Positions 57,208-64,000 of a stretch of DNA of 64,000 nt are shown piece after piece. Every line of letters starts with the position of its first letter. The first letter of the stretch is position 1. A program made the position numbers and the translations under genes. The notes under the pieces are model-generated. The model made no database searches. It was given only the letters and a program-made list of their open reading frames with translations, and was not told where the DNA came from. Where the stretch lies: positions 6,060,001-6,124,000 of the forward strand of contig NZ_CP109078.1 of NCBI RefSeq assembly GCF_035917455.1, read 5' to 3'. The DNA comes from Micromonospora sp. NBC_01796. Its GTDB lineage: Bacteria > Actinomycetota > Actinomycetes > Mycobacteriales > Micromonosporaceae.

Positions 57208-57548
57208 TCTCGGTCCGGCAGGCCCGCTTCCGGACCGGTCGTAGACCTCGTTCACACCCCCGGACGTACCGTCGCTGCCGGATACAGGACGTACAAGGGC
57301 GGAATTCCGGCCGGCCCACCAGCGCATGATCCGGGAGTCGACGATGCCGGGACGGGATCGGGAGGACACGGAAGGCGACGCGTCCGAGCCCTCGTCCGCG
57401 TGGGCGGCGACCGTCCCCTTTCCGGCGATCGGTTTTTTGCTTTCGCTCGATTGAACGGAAGTTCCGATTGATCGACGTATAGATATAGACAGTTGAATGA
57501 AAGACCCCTACCGTGTCCGTCACGTCCCTCTCCCGTCCCGGAGGAACC
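57208..57548. other. Intergenic region with a possible operator before the large secreted protein
   Basis: About 340 bp without a convincing gene. It turns AT-rich at 57430-57510. CGGAA-G-TTCCG (57456-57466) is an 11-nt palindrome, and CGATTGA is repeated on both sides of it (57448-57454 and 57465-57471), suggesting a repressor site controlling the secreted protein downstream. The gene itself has GGAGG just before its ATG. Confidence 0.45.
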
Positions 57549-60500
57549 ATGGGCATACGGTCCTTTTCCACCGTCCTCGCCGCCGCCGGTCTGCTGGCCG
57601 GCAGCCTCGCCATCACACCCGGTGCCGCGGTCGCGGCGCCGCCACCGCAGGAGCCCGGAGTAACGCTGCGCGTCTTCGACGTGCAGGTGCCACTCAGCGA
57701 GATCTGTGTGCTCAAGCCCGGCCAGACCCCGAACGTGGACAAGAAGATGTCCACGATCAACTGGACCGCCACCACCGACTTCGGATTCAGCGACAACTTC
57801 GTCAGCCAGGTCATCGGCAACATCAACATCGCCACGGCAGGGAGCTACACGTTCCGGCTGAGCAGCGACGACGGGTCCGAGCTGCGGATCGACGACCAGC
57901 TCGTGATCGACCACGACGGGCTGCACGGTGCGACGCCGCCCAAGGAGGGCACGGTAACGCTCACGGCCGGCTACCACTCGCTGCGGATCGACCACTTCGA
58001 GCGGGCCGGCGACCAGCAGATCACCCTTGACTGGCGTACGCCCGGATCCTCGTCTTTCGTCCTTGTCCCGAACAGCGTGCTCAGCACCGACGCCGGCGTG
58101 GTGCGGGTCACCGCGCCGGGTCGCAAGGAGTGCGAAGGCGTCACCGACGCACCCGGCGACGGGTTGCCGCTGACCGGCGTCCACCCCAACTACACGCTGA
58201 CCAACCTGCGTCCGACGGGCTTCCAACCGCAGGTGTCGGCGATGGACTGGCTGCCCGACGGGCGGCTCGCGATCACCACCTGGGGCGGCACCGACAACGT
58301 GCTCGGCGAGGTCTACCTGCTGTCCAACGTGACCGGCACCACGGGCCCGTCGCAGGTCACGTACCAGAGGATCGCCCAGGGGCTGAAAGAGCCGATGGGG
58401 ATCAAATACGTCGACGGCAAGCTCTACGTGTCGGAGAAGCACCGGCTGGTCGAGCTCAACGACACCAACGGGGACTGGGTCACCGACAACTACCGCCAGG
58501 TGGCGACGTGGCCGTTCGGCGGCAACTTCCACGAGTTCGCGTTCGGGCTGCTCTACCAGGCGCCCTACTTCTACCTCAACCTGTCGGTCTCCATCAACCA
58601 GGGCGGGGCGACCACCAACCCGCAGCCGGCGCCCAACCGGGGTACGACCGTCCGGATCGACAAGAACACCGGCGCCCTGCATTACGTGGCGGGCGGTCTG
58701 CGTACGCCCAACGGCATCGGTTGGGGTCCCGAGAACGGCATCTTCGTGCTCGACAACCAGGGTGACTGGCTGCCGTCGTCGAAGCTGGTGCACATCAAGC
58801 AGGACCGGTTCTTCAACCTCAACATGAACCCGCCCGGGCCCTTCCAGAGCAACCCGGTCACCCAGCCGGTGCTGTGGATGCCGCAGAACGAGATCGCCAA
58901 CTCACCGAGTACGCCGGTGATGGTGTCGACCGGCCCGTTCGCCGGGCAGATGCTGATCGGCGACGTCACCTACGGCGGGCTCCAGCGGGCGTTCCTGGAG
59001 AAGGTCAACGGTGAGTACCAGGGCGCGCTGTTCCGGCACACCCAGGGCCTGGAGATGGGCGTGCTGCGTACGTCGATCGGGCCCGACGGCGCCCTCTACG
59101 TCGGCGGACTCGGCGCGGGCGGCAACTGGGGCCAGACCGGCAAACTCACCTACGGCCTGCAGAAGCTGACCCCCAACGGCGGCAACGCGTTCGACATCCA
59201 CTCGATGCGCGCGGTGGCCGGCGGATTCGAGCTGACCTACACGCAGCCGCTGTCCGCGGCCACGCTCGCCGACCTCGTCGCCAAGTACAAGGTCAAGCAA
59301 TGGCGGTACGTCCCGACGGCGACCTACGGCGGCCCGAAGGTCGACGAGCAGACCCTGACGGTCACCTCCGCGACTCCGTCGGCCGACGGCAGGAAGGTCA
59401 CCCTGCAGATCAACGGTCTCCAGCCCGGCCGCGTCGTGCACGTCCGGTCGCCCCGCCCGTTCACGGCGACCAACGGGCAGGAACTGTGGAGCACCGAGGC
59501 CTGGTACACCCTCAACTCCCTCGTCGGGGGCCCGCCGCCGCAGACGGGAACCCTGGAGGCGGAGAACGCCTCGCTCGCGGGCGGCGCGGTTGCGATGACC
59601 GACCACGTCGGCTACACCGGTAGCGGGTTCGTGGCCGGCTACGGCACCCAGGGCGCGTCGACGACGTTCACCGTGAACGCGGCGGCGGCCGGCGCCCACA
59701 ACGCCGTACTCCGGTTCTCCAACGGGCCCAACGGCGGCACCGGCGCCAAGACCGTCAGCCTCTACGTCAACGGCACGAAGATCCGCCAGACCAGCCTGCC
59801 CAACACCGGCGACTGGGACACGTGGGCGACCAAGTCCGAGCCGGTCACCCTCAACGCCGGCGCCAACACGATCGCCTACCGGTACGACGCCGGCGACATC
59901 GGCCACGTCAACCTCGACAACCTCACGGTGACCGCGGTCGGCGGCGGTGGCGGTGGTGGGCCCGGCACGATCAGCGGCATCGGCGGCAAGTGCGTCGACG
60001 TCGACAACGCCGGCACCGCCAACGGCACGAAGATCCAGCTCTGGACCTGCAACGGCAGCGCGGCGCAGCAGTGGAGCCGGGTGGGCTCGACCTACCAGAC
60101 CCTCGGCAAGTGCCTCGACGTCGACAACGCCGGCACCGTCAACGGCACGAAGGTGCAGCTCTGGACCTGCAACGGCACCGGCTCCCAGGTCTGGCAACCG
60201 CAGTCCAACGGCTCACTGCTCAACCCGCAGTCCGGGAAGGTGCTCGACGCCCTCGGCGGCAGCTCCACCGACGGCACGCAGTTGCACGTCTGGGAGTACA
60301 CCGGCGCGGCGAGCCAGAGCTGGACGGTCCGGGCGGTCACCAACCGGACCGTGCTGTTCGACGGCACCGCGGCGTCCCAGACCGCCAACTGGCAGCACAC
60401 CAACGGTGCGAACCCCACGTGGACGATCACCGGTGGCGGCATGCAGGTCAACGGCGGTGACATTCGTACGCGGCAGAGCTACGGCGACTACAAGCTGCAC

Positions 60501-60923
60501 GTCGAGTTCTGGCTCCCGCAGTACGGACCGGAGGTGACCGGCCAGGCCCGTGCCAACTCCGGCGTCTACCAGCAGGACCGCTACGAGTTGCAGGTGCTCG
60601 ACTCGTACGGTGACACGTCGCTGGCCAACGACGAGGCGGCGGCGATCTACACCAAGAAGGCGGCGGACGTGAACGCCGCGACGGCGCCCGAGACGTGGCA
60701 GACCTACGACATCACGTTCCGGGCGGCACGCTGGAACGGCACGACGAAGACGGAGGACGCGCGCATCACGGTGGTCTGGAACGGCGTGACGGTCCAGAAC
60801 AACGTCGCGATCAACGGCCCGACCGGCGGCGGCGCGGCCGAAGGCCCGTCGACGGGCCCGATCCGCCTGCAGGACCACGGCAACCCGATCCGCTACCGCA
60901 ACATCTGGATCGAGCCGGCGTAG
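57549..60923 (+). CDS. Secreted multidomain carbohydrate-active protein (PA14, propeller, CBM, ricin lectin, DUF1080)
   Basis: A 1124-residue secreted protein. A signal peptide (1-30, ending AAVAA) is followed by a PA14-like domain (about 36-165, FRLSSDDGSELRIDDQ), a glucose/sorbosone-dehydrogenase-like beta-propeller (about 215-560, MDWLPDGRLAITTWGG and GLLYQAPYFYLNLS), a beta-rich linker, a carbohydrate-binding module (about 667-797, EAENASLAGGAVAM), a ricin-type lectin (about 805-930, with two near-identical KCxDVDNAGTxNGTKxQLWT units) and a C-terminal DUF1080/laminin-G-like domain (935-1124). DUF1080 proteins include 3-keto-glycoside hydrolases. The whole suggests oxidation or cleavage of a plant or microbial glycan outside the cell. 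A putative operator lies upstream. Not related to the biosynthetic cluster. Confidence 0.92.
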   Translation: MGIRSFSTVLAAAGLLAGSLAITPGAAVAAPPPQEPGVTLRVFDVQVPLSEICVLKPGQTPNVDKKMSTINWTATTDFGFSDNFVSQVIGNINIATAGSYTFRLSSDDGSELRIDDQLVIDHDGLHGATPPKEGTVTLTAGYHSLRIDHFERAGDQQITLDWRTPGSSSFVLVPNSVLSTDAGVVRVTAPGRKECEGVTDAPGDGLPLTGVHPNYTLTNLRPTGFQPQVSAMDWLPDGRLAITTWGGTDNVLGEVYLLSNVTGTTGPSQVTYQRIAQGLKEPMGIKYVDGKLYVSEKHRLVELNDTNGDWVTDNYRQVATWPFGGNFHEFAFGLLYQAPYFYLNLSVSINQGGATTNPQPAPNRGTTVRIDKNTGALHYVAGGLRTPNGIGWGPENGIFVLDNQGDWLPSSKLVHIKQDRFFNLNMNPPGPFQSNPVTQPVLWMPQNEIANSPSTPVMVSTGPFAGQMLIGDVTYGGLQRAFLEKVNGEYQGALFRHTQGLEMGVLRTSIGPDGALYVGGLGAGGNWGQTGKLTYGLQKLTPNGGNAFDIHSMRAVAGGFELTYTQPLSAATLADLVAKYKVKQWRYVPTATYGGPKVDEQTLTVTSATPSADGRKVTLQINGLQPGRVVHVRSPRPFTATNGQELWSTEAWYTLNSLVGGPPPQTGTLEAENASLAGGAVAMTDHVGYTGSGFVAGYGTQGASTTFTVNAAAAGAHNAVLRFSNGPNGGTGAKTVSLYVNGTKIRQTSLPNTGDWDTWATKSEPVTLNAGANTIAYRYDAGDIGHVNLDNLTVTAVGGGGGGGPGTISGIGGKCVDVDNAGTANGTKIQLWTCNGSAAQQWSRVGSTYQTLGKCLDVDNAGTVNGTKVQLWTCNGTGSQVWQPQSNGSLLNPQSGKVLDALGGSSTDGTQLHVWEYTGAASQSWTVRAVTNRTVLFDGTAASQTANWQHTNGANPTWTITGGGMQVNGGDIRTRQSYGDYKLHVEFWLPQYGPEVTGQARANSGVYQQDRYELQVLDSYGDTSLANDEAAAIYTKKAADVNAATAPETWQTYDITFRAARWNGTTKTEDARITVVWNGVTVQNNVAINGPTGGGAAEGPSTGPIRLQDHGNPIRYRNIWIEPA

Positions 60924-60932
60924 CTCTCGCCC

Positions 60933-60971
60933 GACGAGCGCCGATTCCGCACCCGGGGGTCGGCGCTCGTC
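60933..60971. terminator. Hairpin terminator after the secreted protein gene
   Basis: Arms 60933-60944 and 60960-60971 form a perfect 12-bp stem with a 15-nt loop, between converging genes. Confidence 0.65.
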
Positions 60972-61040
60972 GCCGTCGAGCACCCGGGCGGTCACGTCGG
61001 CGGATCCGACGAGCGGTGACCACGCACCCGAGCGCGCGGG

Positions 61041-61886
61041 CTAGACGAGGGTGACGTCGACCCGTTTGGTGGCGGTCAGGGTGCCGCGGGCGGTGCCGAA
61101 GTACGAGCCGGAGGTCGGGGCGACGTCGGTGTAGTCGCGGCCGGTGGCGACGGTGACGTAGTCGCGGCCGGCGCGGCGGCCGTTGCACGGGTCGAACGCG
61201 ACCGCCCGTGCCCCCGCCTTGTCGGCGACCACGACCTCGACCCAGGCGTGGGTGCCGCCCTCGCCGAGCAGGTGGCCCGATACGTACCTGGCCGGTAGGC
61301 CGACGGCCCGGCAGAGCGCGATCATCACGTGGGCACTGTCCTGGCAGACGCCATGGCCGCCGGCGAGCGCCTCGGCGGCCGTGGTCGCGACCGAGGTCAC
61401 GCCGAACCGGTAGGTGATCGCGTCGTGGACGTGGTCGCAGAACCGTTCCGCGACGGCCAGCCGGTCCTTCCCGTCCATCGTCGCGGCCAGGTCCCGGATC
61501 GCCGGGTCGGCGGCGGTCAGCCGGGTCGCGCCGAGCAGCCGAGGGTCGGTGAGCGCCGAGGCCGGCAACAACACGTCGGTGACCGGTCCGGTCCGTTCGA
61601 CGATCGCCTCGACCTCGAACTCGATGTGGTCGTGCACGTGCGGCACCCGTGCCCGGATGACGGAGTTGCCGGCGGCGTCACGGCGGTGGGTGGTGCGGGC
61701 GTCGGCGGCGGACACGGTGACCGAGTGCCGCCGCCGGTGCTGGTCACCGTGCCGTCGCGGCGGTATCACCACCAGCCGGTGGTCGAGGTCGCGTACCGGG
61801 CCGTCGTAGGTGTAGCGGAAGCGCTGGGTCAGCACGTACGTCAGCCGCCGTGCCTGCTCGATCTCGGGGCGGGACGGTGGCGTCAC
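61041..61886 (-). CDS. Transglutaminase-like protein, catalytic triad intact
   Basis: A 281-residue protein with an N-terminal beta-rich bacterial transglutaminase domain and a transglutaminase-like core. The Cys is in GHGVCQDSAH, the His in GGTHAWVEV, and the Asp in VAFDPCNG, a complete triad. Members act as proteases, amidases or cross-linkers; no substrate can be named. It starts at GTG 61886 overlapping the stop of the upstream paralogue (GTGA), so the two are one unit and may work as a pair. Confidence 0.93.
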   Translation of the reverse strand: MTPPSRPEIEQARRLTYVLTQRFRYTYDGPVRDLDHRLVVIPPRRHGDQHRRRHSVTVSAADARTTHRRDAAGNSVIRARVPHVHDHIEFEVEAIVERTGPVTDVLLPASALTDPRLLGATRLTAADPAIRDLAATMDGKDRLAVAERFCDHVHDAITYRFGVTSVATTAAEALAGGHGVCQDSAHVMIALCRAVGLPARYVSGHLLGEGGTHAWVEVVVADKAGARAVAFDPCNGRRAGRDYVTVATGRDYTDVAPTSGSYFGTARGTLTATKRVDVTLV

Positions 61887-62701
61887 GATGCCTCCTCGGC
61901 CCAGACGGTCATGCTCTCCAGTGTCGGGCCACCGTAGGTGGTCACCATGGCCACGTCCACCGCGTCGCGTCCTCGGCCGATCAGCACCCTGCCCTTGCGG
62001 GGCGTGTTGTTGCGGGGGTCGAAGGTCCACCACCGGCCGTCGAGGTAGACCTCCATCCAGGCGGCGAAGTCCATCGGCGCCGGGTCCGGCGGGACGTCCA
62101 TGTCGGGGAGGTAACCGAAGGCGTACCGGGTCGGGATCGAGAGCGCGCGGCAGAAGCTGATCGCGACGTGGGCGAAGTCGCGGCAGACGCCACTGCCTGC
62201 GGCGTACGCCTCGGCGGCGGTTGTCGTCGGGCTGCTGCTGCCGTACGCGAACCGTAGGTGGTCGTTGACGTGGTCACAGATCGCCTGCACCCGCCGGTAG
62301 CCGGGCTTCTCCTTGCCGAACAGTCGCCAGGCGTCGTCACCGAGCACGTCGGGCAGGCAGTAGCGACTCGGCAGCGTGTACGCCAGCACCTCGTCGGGCA
62401 GGAGTGCGGTCGGCACCTCGGCGGCGTCGAGATCGACGTCTTCGGTCGCGTCCGGGACCGATACGAGTGCGTCGTACCGCACGGTGGAGGTGCCCGACGG
62501 CAGCGTGAGTCGTTGACAGACATTGTCGTAGAGGTCCACGTAGCCGTGCCGGGGCGTCTGTGGATCCATGTCCCAGCTCTGCCGCAGCACACTGGCCGGT
62601 GCCGCCCCCGACGGCTGGACCTGGAAGACCGCGGGTGTCTCGACCTCTGCCGCGTACCGGAACTCGCACCCGACCCGGAGCTGACGTGCCACGGTTGCCA
62701 T
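61883..62701 (-). CDS. Transglutaminase-like protein lacking the usual His
   Basis: About 272 residues, same fold as its neighbour at 61041. The nucleophile region SGVCRDFAHV keeps Cys, and the Asp is in WWTFDPRNN, but the position of the catalytic His reads DFAAWMEVYL, with Ala where HAW is expected. It may therefore be inactive, use another residue, or serve as a regulatory partner of the intact enzyme encoded next (GTGA overlap). ATG 62701 is chosen from the usual start of the family (RVGCEFRY close to the N-terminus); TTG 62722 with a GGTGGGG box is an alternative. Confidence 0.88.
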   Translation of the reverse strand: MATVARQLRVGCEFRYAAEVETPAVFQVQPSGAAPASVLRQSWDMDPQTPRHGYVDLYDNVCQRLTLPSGTSTVRYDALVSVPDATEDVDLDAAEVPTALLPDEVLAYTLPSRYCLPDVLGDDAWRLFGKEKPGYRRVQAICDHVNDHLRFAYGSSSPTTTAAEAYAAGSGVCRDFAHVAISFCRALSIPTRYAFGYLPDMDVPPDPAPMDFAAWMEVYLDGRWWTFDPRNNTPRKGRVLIGRGRDAVDVAMVTTYGGPTLESMTVWAEEAS

Positions 62702-62815
62702 CGCCGAATTCTGGGCCGTCAATGTTTCCCCACCGTAACGGCCAGGTACGGCGACACCGCGAGCGAGGCGCTAAGCTGCCGGCCATCTGCCAAACCTCTG
62801 CCTGAGGAGTCGAGC

Positions 62816-63643
62816 GTGTCGCAGAGCCGTGGTGTCCATGAGACCGGTCGGCCCGGGTCGGGGATCGACACGACGGTGGCGCACAACGCCCGGATCTGGG
62901 ACTACTGGCTGGGTGGGAAGGACAACTACAAGGTCGACCGGGAGGTGGGGGACCGGATCCGGGAGATGGTCCCGCACATCGACGCCGTCGCCCGCGCGGA
63001 CCGCGCCTTCCTGGCCCGAGCCGCCCGTTTCCTGACCGGGGAGGCGGGGATCCGCCAGTTCCTCGACATCGGTACCGGCCTGCCCACCGCCGACAACACC
63101 CACGAGGTCGCCCAGGCGGTCGCGCCGGAGTCCCGCATCGTCTACGTCGACAACGATCCGCTGGTGCTGGTGCACGCCCGCGCGTTGCTGACCAGCAACT
63201 CCGAGGGCGCGACCGACTACATCGAGGCCGACGTCCGGGAGCCGGACACCATCCTGACCCGAGCCGCCCGGACGCTGGACTTCGACCGGCCGATCGCGGT
63301 CATGCTGCTGGGCGTCCTCAACTTCGTGCAGGACGACGAGCAGGCGCAGGACATCGTGGACCGCCTGTTGGACGCGGTGCCGTCGGGCAGTTACCTGGCG
63401 CTCACCCACCCGACGATCGAACTCGGTGGCGAAGGGAACGTCGAGGCGATGGCGTTCTACAACCAGCACGCGACTCCGCAGATCCGTGCCCGCAGTGGTG
63501 CGGACATCACGCGGCTCGTCCGGGGACTGGACCTGGTGGAGCCGGGCCTGGTGTCGTGTGCGGTGTGGCGGGCCGAGCCCGACGCCAACGGGGCACTCCC
63601 CGCGCAGGTCCCGCAGTACGGTGTGGTCGGGCGCAAGCCCTGA
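62816..63643 (+). CDS. DUF574/SAV2177-type SAM-dependent methyltransferase
   Basis: A 275-residue protein of the actinomycete S-adenosyl methyltransferase family: NARIWDYWLGGKDNYKVDRE near the N-terminus, motif I QFLDIGTGLPTADNTHEVAQ, YVDNDPLVLVHARALL, and VMLLGVLNFV. These are present in many copies in actinomycete genomes, with unknown substrates. Start is GTG 62816 with GAGGAG upstream. It stands alone between two unrelated genes. Confidence 0.95.
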   Translation: MSQSRGVHETGRPGSGIDTTVAHNARIWDYWLGGKDNYKVDREVGDRIREMVPHIDAVARADRAFLARAARFLTGEAGIRQFLDIGTGLPTADNTHEVAQAVAPESRIVYVDNDPLVLVHARALLTSNSEGATDYIEADVREPDTILTRAARTLDFDRPIAVMLLGVLNFVQDDEQAQDIVDRLLDAVPSGSYLALTHPTIELGGEGNVEAMAFYNQHATPQIRARSGADITRLVRGLDLVEPGLVSCAVWRAEPDANGALPAQVPQYGVVGRKP

Positions 63644-63756
63644 TCCGTCGGCTCTGATGTCGCGAGACTCGGGCGCAACAGCAAAGAACTTCCTCCGAAA
63701 CAAAAGATCGACACATTACCATGTGCCGTCGTTTGTTGATCAACCTGGGGAATCCT

Positions 63757-64000
63757 GTGCTGTTCTCACGCCTTTGCCGACGTCGTCTGTTGGCGCTGCT
63801 CACCGCCTCCGTGGTGCTCGCCTCGTCTCCTGCCCCGGCCTCGGCCGCCGACCCTCCGTTGTCCCCGGTCGCGTCGGTCGTACCGCCTGCTTCCACGTCC
63901 ACCGTCACGTTGATCACCGGGGAGAAGGTCACCGCTACCGGGACGACCGACGGGGGGTTGAGCCCCGAGGTACGGGACTCCACCGGCCGGCTGACCGGAT
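63757..64000 (+). CDS. Start of a secreted protein, cut by the window end (perhaps S8 peptidase)
   Basis: The reading frame runs off the window. The N-terminus is a signal peptide (basic SRLCRRR, hydrophobic LLALLTASVVLAS, cleavage at ASAA), followed by VTLITGEKVT, a segment often seen just after the signal peptide of large secreted actinomycete S8 (subtilisin-type) peptidases. GTG 63757 is preceded by GGGG six bases upstream; an in-frame ATG lies at 63721 with no SD. The catalytic domain is outside the window, so the family call is tentative. Confidence 0.6.
   Translation, partial: MLFSRLCRRRLLALLTASVVLASSPAPASAADPPLSPVASVVPPASTSTVTLITGEKVTATGTTDGGLSPEVRDSTGRLTG

Overview
The sequence is very GC-rich, with third codon positions almost all G or C, many ATGA/GTGA gene overlaps, and families typical of filamentous actinomycetes (DUF574-type methyltransferase, ECF42 sigma factors, Tat-type binding lipoprotein). 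A member of the Micromonosporaceae is my best guess, but nothing in the window fixes the genus.

Positions 1 to about 47.2 kb (possibly 51.3 kb) are one natural-product gene cluster whose left end lies outside the window. The core is a trans-AT PKS/NRPS assembly line of the leinamycin type. A giant PKS (already open at base 1, ends 16413) finishes with KS-ACP-ACP-DUF-SH-thioesterase, the DUF/cysteine-lyase pair that puts sulfur into leinamycin-family polyketides. Behind it come an LnmK-type acyltransferase/decarboxylase, a donor ACP and an HMG-CoA-synthase-like enzyme (beta-alkylation cassette). On the minus strand, an NRPS (PCP-Cy-Cy-A-PCP-Ox-KS) should build a thiazole from cysteine, next to a type II thioesterase. 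A trans AT-ER protein supplies extender units to the AT-less modules.

The unusual part is a complete syringomycin-like chlorothreonine set: a threonine-type A-T didomain (36816), a SyrB2-like non-haem iron halogenase with the diagnostic His-x-Ala motif (38620), and a SyrC/CmaE-like shuttle with a cysteine nucleophile (18813). My inference is that 4-chlorothreonine is made on the A-T protein, moved to the N-terminal PCP of the NRPS, and used as the starter of a sulfur-containing, beta-branched macrocycle. A second beta-branching donor set (ACP plus Cys-to-Ser ketosynthase, 39582-41050) stands beside the LnmK route.

Between the PKS and a DrrAB-type exporter are a 33-residue peptide gene and a membrane M50 protease with a PqqD-like N-terminus, separated by a strong GAAA-loop hairpin. 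This looks like a small RiPP or peptide-signal unit. A P450, a BioA-like aminotransferase, an FAD enzyme and an oligopeptide-type ABC importer complete the cluster. A 16-bp dyad TGCTCA-N4-TGAGCA lies in both divergent promoter regions, with weaker copies upstream of 35871 and of the methyltransferase/radical-SAM pair at 48646-51333.

From about 51.4 kb the content looks like ordinary chromosome: a glycosyltransferase, two ECF42 sigma/YCII units around a small monooxygenase-like gene, a small exported protein, a large secreted PA14/propeller/lectin protein, two transglutaminase-like genes, a DUF574 methyltransferase, and the start of a secreted protein cut by the window end. I saw no tRNA, rRNA, insertion sequence, phage or CRISPR feature.
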